The notes under the pieces are model-generated. The model was given only the letters and a program-made list of their open reading frames with translations. It was not told where the DNA came from and made no database searches. This document shows, piece by piece, positions 1-11,025 of a stretch of DNA of 64,000 nucleotides (its first letter is position 1; each line of letters begins with the position of its first letter). The stretch is from Zanthoxylum bungeanum. Taxonomy: Eukaryota; Streptophyta; Magnoliopsida; Sapindales; Rutaceae. The DNA is taken from positions 62,001 to 126,000 of the forward strand of contig SKCR01047753.1 of NCBI GenBank assembly GCA_019454045.1, read 5' to 3'. A program made the translations under genes and the position numbers.

Positions 1-1575
1 TGCTTAAAATAATAAACATATAACCTAAAGACTATAACATGCTCAAATACAAATTAGGATGAGACGAGATGCGTGTATCTTAAGTGGTACGTGGCATTGT
101 ATCCCGAGTGCAGACCATACTACCGTCCATTCGGAGTCGGCTATGGAATTTACGTCCGGGTTTCCATCCGATATACCACAAAAGAGAACACATATCCCGC
201 TCATCCAACAATCACATCATGCTTCAAACGACTCTCATGCAATTTTATATCAAAATAAATAAAACAACAATAAAGAAGATAAGTAGAAAGGTGCCCTCAG
301 GTCTAACCTCTTTTGTCGTCTAAGAAAGGGCGTTACACGTCCGTTGGAAGGGTGAATGATCCGCTACTCTTTTAGTTCACCAACTCAATGTCTTTCCTCG
401 CTGTTTTGCTGTTCGGGCTGCTGTTTAAAGTCCGTTTCGCTGCTGTTTCGCTGCTACGTTTCAGGTCACTGTCTTGATGGTTTAGCGGACTGTTTTGGGT
501 GCTTTTGAAGGCTTAGGGAGGTACGTTTGTGGGGATTTTTTAGGGAAACTTTATGGAGGTTTTTGGGGGGTTTTCTAGGTGATTTTAGGGCTATTTTTCT
601 GGCTAAAGCCGCAGCAAGAACTGACCAGAACAGCGAGCTAAACTCAGCAGTTCACTGGTGCAGTGGGGTGTTTTCAGGGACTGTTTTGGGGCTGCGAATG
701 GGGCTGTGTTTGGAGGGTGTTTAGTGCGACTTTAGGGCTGTGAATAAGGTTTATTTGAGGGTGTTAGGGCTGTAAATGGGGGCTGGAACTCGGCAATGGA
801 GGGTTAAGTTTAGGGCTTGGGCGTGAAGGGTGTTGATGATGGAGGGAAGGTGCGGCAATAGAGGCTATTGGATCTTGAAGGTGCGGCAATGGAGGCTTCA
901 GGGGGCTGCTTGGGCGTGCAATGGAGGCTTAAGAGAGTGCTTTAGGTGTGTGAGAGGGATGTATATGTGCTAGCTAACCAGGGTTTGGTTTGTGTGGAGA
1001 AGGGTTATTTTTATAGGCAAGGGGATGGGTTTTACCTTGTTGGGGAAGGAATCAAATTTGTGTATTAATTAGGAGATATTTTTAATTTAGTATGTGATAG
1101 GGAAAATCTTTTAATTAAGGGAAGTGATTTGATTTATTCTTTTTAGTTAAGGATATGATTTATTTAATTTAGGAAGGTGATTAAATTAAATTAGGAATGT
1201 GTTTTATTTAAATTAGGAATGTGTTTTATTTAAATTAGGAATTTAATTTAATTAGATTTTAATTTAATTTCAAGTTTAATTTAATTGGTGAATGTAATTT
1301 AATTTAAGTTTAATTTAATTGGTTTTAATTTAATTAGTGACATGTATTTTAAATGTTTTAATTATTTAATTTGTGATTTAATGGGTTTGGTGTGTTTTTA
1401 AAACAGAGGTCCAACAAGCGAACCCGAAGCGAAACAAGCGAGTTAAATCTGACAAAATACTAATTCCCAACTTTACCCTTCCAACGTCCGTTCCCGCGGC
1501 TTTCACAACTAAAGAGGTAGTGTCTCCATACGAGACTCATCATCGGGCTGATATGCAAAAATACAATGCCTACAA
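1..1575 (+). mobile_element. Family C LTR-like unit, 3' part (cut by window start)
   Basis: This stretch aligns by eye to the second half of the complete family C copy at 12992-15805: the block around 70-180 (variants of CAAGTGGTACGTGG, CCCGAGT, ATCGGCTATG), the CTGTTTTGCTG-rich block at 390-470, and the terminal block GAGACTCATCAT ... TGCCTACA. The end CCTACA at 1575 is the same terminus as at 15805. Beyond it the sequence is family A internal DNA, so this copy inserted into a family A element. The stretch 1040-1400 is AT-rich and repeats short units such as AATTAGGAATGTGTTTTATTT. There is no credible ORF. The left end and TSD lie outside the window, so solo LTR versus 3' LTR cannot be decided. 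Confidence 0.75.
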
Positions 1576-2128
1576 CATGTTCTTTGTGATATTTGAGATA
1601 TTAAGAATGAGTTTCTTAATTCATGGAGCATTTAGTCTGTAATCATTTGGGTCAGATTAGTGTTTGGTCTAATTATGACGCTAGACAGTCTACGTCAAAA
1701 AGAGTTAGAAAAGATGCAGTGAGAGTGTCACAGAGGATTCTACTTTTTTTAGTGGAATTAGATGCAACTTATGAAGTTGCATAGTGACCTTATAAACTAG
1801 AAGTTCTGTATTGTTGTTGCGCTTGCGGTTGTCTTCATAGTATTTTGGATTTGATCCCTAAATACTTGGACAACTCAGTAGCTGTAGCACAATATTGATG
1901 TAGCATCAGAGTCATATTAATGTATAATTTAGATTCTACAAAATATGAATGATACTGGCTATGGGAAACGATGTAGTTTGTTTGACAAACTCAATATGTT
2001 ATAGCAGACCTACTTCTTGTTGTCTACCTCTTAAGTGCTAGGTGAGCATATGAGGGCCATGCGTATACGATACACATTGAGATGTGTATACGATACTGTT
2101 GATTGGCACAAGAGCAAGTGGGAGAAAT
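1576..2128 (+). mobile_element. Family A internal region, 3' end with PPT
   Basis: Non-coding DNA nearly collinear with 40762-41326 of the full-length family A element, including the purine-rich GAGCAAGTGGGAGAAAT at 2112-2128, the polypurine tract that primes plus-strand synthesis. It directly precedes an A LTR, so it is the 3' end of an element whose 5' part lies left of the window. No ORF of note. Confidence 0.85.
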
Positions 2129-4251
2129 TATTGGGGTTGGTGCTTAGAGCGCCAATCCGAATCGTATTTATGTCTGATTCATGAATACGATCAATTCCTT
2201 TTTTCCATAATATTACTTATTTATGGTTGCACCTCTTGTTTTTATATACGTATTTGATCTGATAATGATTATATTGAAACTAAATGTGGTTTAGTGATAT
2301 GTATATATTAAAAAAAAGGCATGATAATATATAATGCAGTACACAGTTACAAAGGTAGTTTTAATTGACATTGGGAAGTGTTACTGCTAAATGTATATTA
2401 TCAAATATAGTTCCTGGTCAAGATTTACTAACACGGATCAGTTAGTCAAATCTGTTGAGACCAGTACATGTCGTATATCGAGACTTGGTCCGATGGTTTA
2501 TCCCAATGAACCATGAGTCTGAGGAGACTCAAATAGACGTGTAGGAGTTTATAGTGGATAAACACTAAACGACTCATCGAAGATTCTTAATGGATGGTAC
2601 ACCAAGGTCAATAAGAATCTTCTCGGGTTGAGTAGCATAGTGGTCATTCGACTTGAGATACCACTGTGGATCTATGAGACATACTCCACACTTAGATGAC
2701 AGTCACGTCATCGATCTATTTAGATCAGACCTCCGCATGTTCGTAGGGGCTGAACCGTCATTTCCTAATTAATGTGTATTTGTATTTAATATATGATATT
2801 ATTAAATACACATTAATAAATTGTCAAATAAATATATTTGACATATATCATTAATATATGTATTTGAGATATTTAAAGTAAATATAATACATATATTAGA
2901 TATCTATATTTAATTAATTAATTAATTATTAAATAATTAAATAATTAAAGTAATTAAAATATGAAATATCTATGATGATATTTATTTATGAAATGATTAC
3001 AAGTGTAAATTTTTGACTTTAAAGTAAAGGAAAAAGTTGTCATAATTATTTTGACTACCTAAGATATTTATTTAAATTTTTTAAAATTGAAAATATCTTT
3101 TTTTCCTTTATTTCTTGATAAAATCGGCCAACACACTCCCATATATAAAGTGTTATGTTTTTCATAAGTTTAACCTAGTTCAAGCCTCCCAAATAAAACA
3201 TAAGAAGGTGAGAGAAAAAATTAAGAACAAAGAAGAAAATCTAAGGAAAAGCTTGGATTTAGTAAGTATTTCCACCTTTCTATTAGAGGGAAATTTGTTC
3301 CTTTTGTTCTAGGCTATAACATAACTTGTTCTTAAGTTTTTATACTATTTCTTGTTTATGTTTTTTGAGTGTTGGAAGTTTTGATTATGGGTGAATGCAT
3401 GTATGGTGTTGAAAGAAAGCTTCTAAGGTGTTAGTAAGCATTCTTTTGATCATTTGATGAACTAGTTACCATTCTAGAGTTGTTAGGCCACTCATTGATG
3501 ACCTAGAATTGTTCTAGAGTTATTTCAAAGTGTTGAGACTTGTTTGGTGTGGTAGAGGCTTGATTGAAACATTGGATTTGATTAATTTGGTTTAATTTGT
3601 TCAATTTGATGAATTTGAAAAATTAGGGTTTATACCTTTTCCAAATTTGGGGCTTTTTATATATGAGTTGTGTTATGATGTATATCAAGTTTGGTAATGA
3701 TTTGATTTCATCTTGACTTGTTTTGAACAAGTTTGAACCAAAATGCACAAGTTGGAAACCTTTAGGCCATTCTCGGAAATTTTGGTTTTTTGTGGGATTT
3801 GTGTTGCAATTTGTATTCTCATGTATTGTACATGTTGGAAATCATTTTAGAACTGATTTGGAATCAGCTAAAATTATATTTGACAATTTGAGGACTAAAA
3901 TGAACAAAACGCAAACTTAGGGGACCCCACGGTAATTTGGCTAAAATTGTGTTTTTTGTTGCAATTTGATTTTGACATGTTAGACATGTTGAAAATCTTT
4001 TTAGAAATGATTTAGAATCATCCAAAATTATATTTGACAATTTTAGGACTAAAATGATCAATTTGCAAAGTATTGGGGCAATTCGGTAATTACTAAGAAA
4101 TTTGATTTCTTGTGTAAATTTTCAGAATTTGATAATTGGGTAATTAAATAAATAAGTTTATTTAATTGATCCAAGAAAAATTTTGAAATCAGAAAATTTT
4201 GATTTTCCGCGTTTCCGCTGAGTTGCCGGACTTCGCCATAAAACCCCAACA
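2129..4251 (+). mobile_element. Family A 3' LTR with internal deletion
   Basis: It begins TATTGGGGTTGGTGCTTAGAG (canonical TGTTGGGG, with TG mutated to TA) and ends ATAAAACCCCAACA. It is preceded by a PPT and not followed by a PBS, so it is a 3' LTR. It is about 480 bp shorter than the 34525 LTR because of a deletion near 2745, where the segment between GCATGTTCG and CTGAACCGTCATTTCC is gone. A TATA-like CATATATAAAG lies near 3141 and a GTAAGT near 3269. The inverted repeat GAAGATTCTTA ... TAAGAATCTTC is intact near 2579-2622. AT-rich low-complexity DNA (ATTAATTAATTA) occupies about 2900-2960. Confidence 0.88.
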
Positions 4252-4794
4252 TCGATTGTTATGTGTGTTTCGTGGTTGGTTGCACGATGATTGTATGTAT
4301 GTCTGAGTGTATGTATGTGTATGATAGAAATCGTGATATGTATGAATAGTGTATGTTTATGTGAAATGAATGAATGATTTGAAAGTGATGTGAATATCAG
4401 ATGTTATAAAGCGTGTTTGCTAAGTTGTATTGGTATGTACGTATATGTGTAAGAATTCTGAAATTTTATTTGCATGTATATAAGAGAAGTGTGCTACGGT
4501 GTGTGTGAATGCCTATGAACCCCGAGTGTTAAGCTATTGTAAGGTTATCATGGTTAAAGAATGTTAAAGAAAAAATATTTTGGTATCGAAGTAAGTTTGT
4601 TTTGATATTAAAGATAGTTTGCAACCGAATAAGAAGAAAGTTTGTTAGATTTACTGATTTGATTATATTTCAAAGATGTTTACTTGTGATAACTCCGATA
4701 AGAATTTGTATATGTGAAAAGTATTCGATGATAGTAACCGATGAAAAATAACTCCATTAAAAATTTAACAAATACAACGAATTCGCCAAGGCAT

Positions 4795-4970
4795 GTTTAG
4801 ATGAAGGTCCTTAAGGTGCGTTAGGTGAAGTTATGGGTTCGAATTCAGAGAGTGAGTTTCTTGTAAGAGATTATGACAGCCGGGGGTTTTATCTGCTCCA
4901 CTTAAGCCCGGAATGAGTGGTTTGGTGGCGGAGTTTTCAACGATTCCAAAAATAAATAAATAAATAAATG
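4795..4970 (+). repeat. Possible SINE-like fragment with (AAAT)n tail
   Basis: It has a Pol III B-box-like GGTTCGAATTC at 4838-4848 and ends in an (AAAT)5 run at 4948-4969, as tRNA-derived plant SINEs can. I cannot find a convincing A box or a clean TSD, so the call rests on two weak marks. Confidence 0.25.
4948..4969 (+). repeat. (AAAT)n microsatellite
   Basis: About five perfect AAAT units, seen directly. Confidence 0.9.
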
Positions 4971-5114
4971 TTAAGAGGAAAGTTTTTTGGTGCAAAAACG
5001 TTAAAAAAAATTTAGTGGATCGGCCTCTATAATATAATGACATTGTTGTGAGGATACACTACAAACACAACAGTTTAGAATAATAAAATAAACAAATTGG
5101 TAAAGCATTGTATT

Positions 5115-5906
5115 TGTTGACGGCTGATTTTCGTTCCATGGATAAATCAATAAACTTACTCCTCGAACAATCCTCCTTCAACTGTGAATTTGTTTGGTTT
5201 ATTAGGAACCAATAGTAAACTTAGCAAAAGATAGAATACACACAGATAAACAAATGATTTAACGTGGTTCGGCGGAATGGATCCAACCTTAAGCTTTTTT
5301 TTTGCTCTCTATTACAAGTTATGCGTGAATGAATTTGGCTAACCCCTTACAATGAATTACGAATCCCTTTATATACTAGGGCAAATTCAACTGTTCCTCT
5401 ATCTTTATGACGTCAGCCACGTGAATCTGCCTCTGCCGTGTAGGCTCTTTATCCCAAATACTTTGTCAACTGTCAATCTACCACATGAAACTCTGCCATC
5501 TGAACTTCATTAAATGATGCTACTCTTGGTAACTGCCACACGCTATCTGCCTATGCCAGCCCATACTTCAACCACTCCCACACGAAAACTTGTGTCAGAA
5601 GATAAACTTATAACCTGCCCCAGTCATATCAGACCTTTTGGAGAATGCAAATTCCTATGCATGTCCCATGTTACTAGGACTTGACCATGCCGTTACAAAT
5701 CCGACCTGCCCTACCAAGTCAGAAACTGAAAGCAACAGCTCTCATGGCTTGTCGAGCTATCAGGTCGGGTCGATCTTGAGGAATTAACTCTCTTCACCTC
5801 CTTGGCATCTCTACACCTCGGGTCGGGTGCCAAATGTGAACCGACCACGACTTCTTTGTTGGCCGGATGCCCATAATCGTTGGGCTCAGCCCTTTCTACA
5901 CCTCGG
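5115..5906 (-). mobile_element. Probable antisense copia-type LTR remnant
   Basis: On the minus strand the segment reads ... GCCGAACCACGTTAAATCA ... CTGTGTGTATTC ... and ends CAGCCGTCAACA. This layout (a GAACCACGT block followed by a T-rich R/U5) is familiar from plant copia LTRs. The plus-strand start TGTTGACGGCTG at 5115 fits an LTR end, but the other end and a TSD are not clear, and no PBS follows. From about 5700 the base composition becomes more GC-rich (GGGTCGGGT steps), so the last 200 bp may belong to something else. Confidence 0.4.
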
Positions 5907-5981
5907 GTCGTTGTAGTATAGTGGTTAGTATTCCCGCCTGTCACGCGGGTGACCCAGGTTCGATCCCCGAGAACGACACCA
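5907..5981 (+). tRNA. tRNA-Asp(GTC)-like copy with 3' CCA, fused to a gypsy LTR
   Basis: A full-length 72-nt tRNA-Asp-like sequence plus CCA at 5979-5981. The acceptor 5' strand is GTCGTTG, the D-arm/A-box region TAGTATAGTGGTTAGTA, the anticodon arm CCCGC-CTGTCAC-GCGGG (anticodon GTC, Asp) and the B box GGTTCGATCCC. The T stem (CCAGG/CCCGA) and acceptor (GAACGAC) carry mismatches, so it is probably not a working gene. Plant nuclear tRNA genes do not encode CCA. Here CCA is followed by AAAACT and the LTR end TGTTGTG. In element orientation (minus) this is the gypsy PBS extended to the entire tRNA. I infer a reverse-transcribed primer rather than a normal tRNA locus. Confidence 0.75.
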
Positions 5982-5987
5982 AAAACT

Positions 5988-7131
5988 TGTTGTGATATTT
6001 TATATCGTACCGCAAGTGTACGGTGTCAAATTTTAACTAGATAACTAATATATAAAAATATTTAAATAGGAGGAACTAATATGATAGAGATTCTAGAGTC
6101 TGATTCTACCTAGCTGTCTCCTATATATTTGTCATGCGAATTAATCATTGTTCAGTTATATTGTTTATAAGTCAAGACTCCGAAAATATCCACTCCTTCT
6201 CTCAAGTATCAGTGAAAATATCATCAACTACAGACTTCGATATCTCTATAAAAATCTAGTAGTTAACAACTCGTTACCCTTTGTGATTCTATGTTAACGA
6301 CTTCAAAAGAAAATTATAAATTCTCTCGAACTCTATAAAACTCCTAAGTTATATTCTCGAGATCTATTTAAAATCCCCTCTCTCGAGTCTTAGATTCTAA
6401 ACATTCATCATCTTAATTGAGGCCAGCAAACAAGAAGCATTAAACACAAAAGAATATAAATAAACTTAATAAAACTTCATAACAAAATCGACAATCAATA
6501 TAAAGGTTCAAGCATCAGTTACATCATTCTCCAGAATTAAGGAATTAGTTCCTGACAATAGATAAAAACAATGAAAACAAAGTCATGAATCTAATGGAAA
6601 TCATTAGAGTTATAAGAAAGAAAAAAGAAGATAAAACCCGAATTGAGTTTGGACGAACTAATCTATTTATAATAACACCTTGGAACCATTAAGCATGTAA
6701 AAACCCTAAAATTGATGAATTTGGTCGCTCCGGGGCGCCGCGGCGCCCATCTCTCTGGAAATTATATGAGACTGGTCTTGCCGAGGGCGTAGCGGCGCTA
6801 AGAACTTGGGCGCCGCGGAGCCAGTGCATACAATTGAGTAGATATCATCCAGTACATGTAAATCGATATATTATGGGTTTAGTAACTCTTTCTGGATCAA
6901 AGGTTGCCTTTTTACATTCAGTGCGCATCTGATGCTGGTTTTGCCTGTTCTTGAGTCAGATGCTCCCAATAGGTCCCGAAACACGCGTAATTGGTCTATT
7001 CTTCATATTCTAATGCTTCCTACAAACAAGACATAAAATAAACTATAAATGACATTAAATGACTCGAAACATAACAAAATAATAGGCTAAGGATGCCAGA
7101 AAAAGTGGGTATAAATCGCATTTATCAAACA
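5988..7131 (-). mobile_element. Athila/Tat-like Ty3-gypsy LTR
   Basis: On the minus strand the LTR runs from TGTTTGATAAATGCG (7131) to ...TAAAATATCACAACA (5988), 1,144 bp, bounded TG...CA. It is preceded by a PPT (GTTTGGGGG) and followed by a PBS TGGTGTCGTTCTCGGGGAT that approximates the tRNA-Asp PBS typical of Athila/Tat gypsy elements. Having both PPT and PBS next to one LTR is abnormal for a single linear element. U3 matches 56540-56760 in the other orientation. The LTR contains a perfect GC-rich palindrome at 6733-6748. No ORF. Confidence 0.7.
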
Positions 7132-8168
7132 CCCCCAAACTTAAGATTTTGCTAGTCCCGATCAAAAGAAAAAATAAAAACTAAATACAAATAAACAAAT
7201 AAAAATAACTAAATTAACTAAGCCACTTTTTAAGGATCACGATTGCATTTAGCGTTGCAACAAGCCTTTAAACCCCTAGGCGGCCCTAGTGGACGAGTTA
7301 TAGTCTCGTGAGGGCTTACACCAACGACACCCACAAATGTCATTCACACACAATCATGCAAAAATATAAAACAAATAAAAAGGAACTAAAATAATACTGA
7401 TAGTTATGCGTATTGTTCTCCTCAAAGAATGTTTATCAATGAAATCATAGAACCTTCAAAGTACTCAAATGCGACTTAAATCCAAGTTCTTGAATAAACC
7501 ACCTAAGCCATACTCACAGTGTGTGTGTAAAGGTTCATTTACAGCTCGACTCATAATTAAGCTAACTCGATGATTTCGTTTCAAAAATTGAGATCTGATG
7601 GGTCAAACTAACCTAGATATCTCAAATTAACTTTGTAATTGCTTTTCTTTGCCCGGTATGGTACGATTTTTCATCTTTTTTTTTCAAATTTGTTTTTTTT
7701 CATTTCAAGTTTTTTTTCAACACACATACCCTTTAAGGTAGCATTTCTCCTCATGGTGGTCCTAGCACTCGCCCGTGGGTAGCTTCACGCTTATCGGTTA
7801 TATGTGGTTTCTTTTTTTTTTTATCGTACCATACATCAAAATACTAGCATATTGAGATATATATCTAAGCAAACAGTCATTCATCGGTGAACAATTTCTT
7901 CAACTAGTCACTTTGCCAACTACTTAAGTTATTTCTGCTAAAAACCTATTATTAAGTGCTTACGAGTCTAACCTAGATCATCTACTCAAGGCATCAGATA
8001 AAAATCAATTGAGACTTATCGTTTCTAAAATTTCATTTAAAGCAAACAAATTCATCATTAGACTATGCTTTACTATCACGGAATACAAATAAAAAAACAA
8101 TTAAATTTTTTTTAATTTTTTTTATTATAGCAGGAAGGACCACATACACACACCCCCAAACTGAAAAC
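7132..8168 (-). mobile_element. Gypsy internal region, 3' non-coding end with PPT
   Basis: Read on the minus strand it ends ...AATCTTAAGTTTGGGGG immediately before the LTR, which is the PPT. T-rich runs occur at 7670-7720 and 7810-7820. The segment from about 7660 to 8168 recurs in the same orientation at 55364-55846. The family A tandem begins at 8169, directly after GAAAAC. No coding capacity is visible. Confidence 0.65.
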
Positions 8169-10697
8169 TGTGGGGGTTGGTGCTCAGAAATCTAATCCGG
8201 ACCGTATTTATGTCTGATTCATGAATACGAAAATCCTATTTTTACATAATATTACTTTCTTAGTGGTTACACCTCTTGTTTTTATATACGTATTCGATCT
8301 AATTACTATTAGATTGAAACTAAATCTGATTTAGTGATATGTATATATTAGACAAAAACCCGATAATATATAATATAGTGCGCAATTACAAATTAGTTTG
8401 TAATTGACATTGGGAAGTGTCACTGCTAGAAATGTATTATCAAACAAAGTTCCTGGTCAAGATTTACTAACACAGGTCGGTTAGTTAAATCCGATGAAAC
8501 CAGTACATGTCGTATATTAGGACTTGGTCCGATGGTTTATCCCAATGAACCATGAGTCTTGGGAGACTCGTATAGACGTGTAGGTGTTTATAGTGGATAA
8601 ACACTGAACGAATCGCCGAAGATTCTTAATGGATGGTACACCAACGTCAATAAGAATCTTCTCGGGTTGAGTAGCATATTGGTCATTCGACTTGAGATAC
8701 CACTGTGGATGTATGAGACATCCTCCACACTTAGATGGCAGTCACGTCACCGATCTATTTAGATCAGACCTATGCATGTTCATTGGGTGTGGACCGATCC
8801 TCAGGATATCCCGTGTGTATCAAGATAGGATCCGTCAGTTCTGTGTACAGAGCATAGGTAGTCCAAATGTGATTAGCAATCAGTTAAATGTTTGGCCACA
8901 ATATACTTTGGAAGTAAGTTCCGAATGTTATTTAGAGATTGATAATAGAAACATCGATGTGATTATACCTATAGATATTTGACGTTTATATCTATATCTT
9001 TGGGATAATCCGGATACCTGTGACGGAGGGATTATACGTATGCAATGACCTCGACCTGTATGATTCAGCTAGTTTATCTGTGGTCGTCATAATTTACGGG
9101 TGGGTAAATTATGGACATGAAATTGGATTTCGTAACAGATATGCCTGAATCTATAGAGTCTCACTAATGAAATAAACTCGTAGAGCACTAGGGCGACTAT
9201 TATGAATAATGGTGATTATTTATAAATCGTTTAACTGTTAAACGAAAGATACATGCATTAGGGACCGAACCGTCATTTCCTAATTAGTGTGTATTTGTGT
9301 TTAATATTTGATGTTATTAAATACACATTAATTAATTGTCAAATAAAGGTATTTGACATATATCATTAATATATGTATTTGAGATATTTAAAGTAAATAT
9401 AATACATATATTTTAGATATTTTTATTTAATTAATTATTTATTTGTTAAATAATTAAAGTATTTAAAATATAAATATCTACTCAAATGATATTGATGGGA
9501 AATGATTGTTAAGTGTATATTATTGACTTTCACTTTAAGGAAAAAGGTTAACAAATTGATTTTGTCTTCTTTTAAATTTGATTTGAAAATATACAAAATA
9601 TCTTTGTTATTTTTTTCCTATATTTTAGGCCCTAGACCTAAATAAATATAAATCTTATATTTTAGAGTTGGTTTTGTTGACTTGTTAATTATTCATTAAA
9701 GTTGTAATGATAATGGATGCAAGTTCATAAGCTAACTTTAATTGAAACAAAAAATATCTAGATATTTGTATATAGTTCTCAAATTTCGGCCAAGGCAAAT
9801 TTTATGGAGTATATATTGTTTTGTTTCATTTTTATGGTTTAAGGAGTTCATAAGTTACCAAAAAAAAAAATAATAGAGTTGAGAGAAAAAGGCTTGGAGG
9901 CTAAAGAAGAAAGCTTGGAAAAATCATGTTTTTGTAAGTTTTCTTTAAAGCTTTAAACATAGAAAATATTTCTAACATGCTTCGCTTCATCTTGTGTTGC
10001 TTTGATGTTGTATCTTTACTTATAGTTTATGTTTTAATTGGTTATGAACTTGGAAGAAAGATGTATGCATGTATGGTTTCAAAGTGAGCTTGAAATGGTT
10101 TCATAAGCTCTCTTTTGATTATTTGATAATCAAGTTGCCATTCTAGAGTTTCTAAGCCACTAATTGATGACCTATAATTTTTCTTGAGTTGTTTCATTGT
10201 GGTGAGACTTGTTTGGTGTTGTAAAGTTTGAATTAAAGTAATGGATTTAATGGATTTGGTTAAATTGGTCAATTTGATGAAATTGTAAAATTAGGGTTCT
10301 TTACCCATTCCAAATTTGGGTATTTTCATATATCTGATGTATTATGGTGTGTATATGATGCATATTAATTTTTGGGTTGATTGGATTTGATCTTGGCATG
10401 TTTTGAACATAAAGGACCAAATTGCAAAAACTGAAAATTCTGGGGTGGTTTCGGCAATTAGAGAAAAATTGGGGATTTTGTTGCAATCTGATTTTGACAT
10501 GTTGGACATGTTGAAAATCATTTTCGAAATGATTTAGAATTATCAAAAATTATATTTGACAATTTTGGGACTAAAATGATCAATTTGCAAAGTTGTGGGG
10601 CAATTCGGAAATAACCAAGAAATTTGATTTCTTGTGTAATTTTTCAGAATTTGATAATTGGGTAATTAAATAAATAAGTTTATTTAATTGATCCAAG
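8169..10697 (+). mobile_element. Family A 5' LTR of the tandem, 3' end deleted
   Basis: It begins TGTGGGGGTTGGTGCTCAG and stays collinear with the 34525 LTR to GATCCAAGAAAAATT near 10697. There it jumps to internal sequence GACAATGAGTTGTCTACC. The deletion removed the last ~60 bp of the LTR, the PBS and about 490 bp of internal DNA. Hairpin arms are intact at 8584-8604 and 8618-8661. A TATATAT-like box near 9814 and a GTAAGT near 9935 occupy the same places as in other copies. The 96-codon frame at 8692-8982 starts with TTG and is not taken as a gene. Confidence 0.88.
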
Positions 10698-11025
10698 AAA
10701 AATTGACAATGAGTTGTCTACCTGTGAATATACGTAGGCGAGACCGTGCCTCTACTGTGAGTCGAAATATATTCATGGGGTCCACTTCCCATTATGGAAT
10801 TTGATTTAATTTTTGAATTCTCATTTTTCGTTGGGGATTACGATATTGCTTAAAATAGTGGGAGGCACTGCTAAGTTTAAAATATTCCATAACTTAAGCG
10901 ATGTGTAATATTATGAAAATTGCCGCCTGTTTGTTTTCCTTATTCTATATTAGATAGAATTAAACTTTTAATTCATTGCCTACATATTTTAATATGTTGT
11001 TTCTGACTTGACTTATGGTTGCGCT
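10698..11025 (+). mobile_element. Family A internal segment (left of nested element)
   Basis: Collinear with about 37620-37937 of the full-length element. It is interrupted at 11025 by the minus-strand A element and resumes at 25196 (TCGCTATTCTGG). No ORF. Confidence 0.85.

Larger units (their letters stand above)
4252..5114. other. Unclassified AT/TG-rich repeat-like stretch
   Basis: No gene or recognisable element boundary. 4270-4330 is rich in TGTATGTATG steps, and the rest is AT-rich with isolated short frames. A possible SINE-like piece (4795-4970) is listed separately. It could be a decayed LTR; I cannot assign it. Confidence 0.4.

Noticed and set aside
1..1575. Host gene at the left edge (frames 59-323)
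   Set aside because: The same block recurs at 14640-14760 and 63200-63310 within family C. Three overlapping frames and no domain.
5907..5981. Ordinary functional tRNA-Asp gene
   Set aside because: CCA is present in the DNA, T-stem and acceptor mismatches are visible, and it abuts an LTR terminus at PBS position.
8692..8982. 96-codon frame conserved in A LTRs (also 35049-35339)
   Set aside because: It starts with TTG rather than ATG. The equivalent frame near 41850 has an in-frame stop, and it lies in U3. Shared LTR ancestry explains the similarity.
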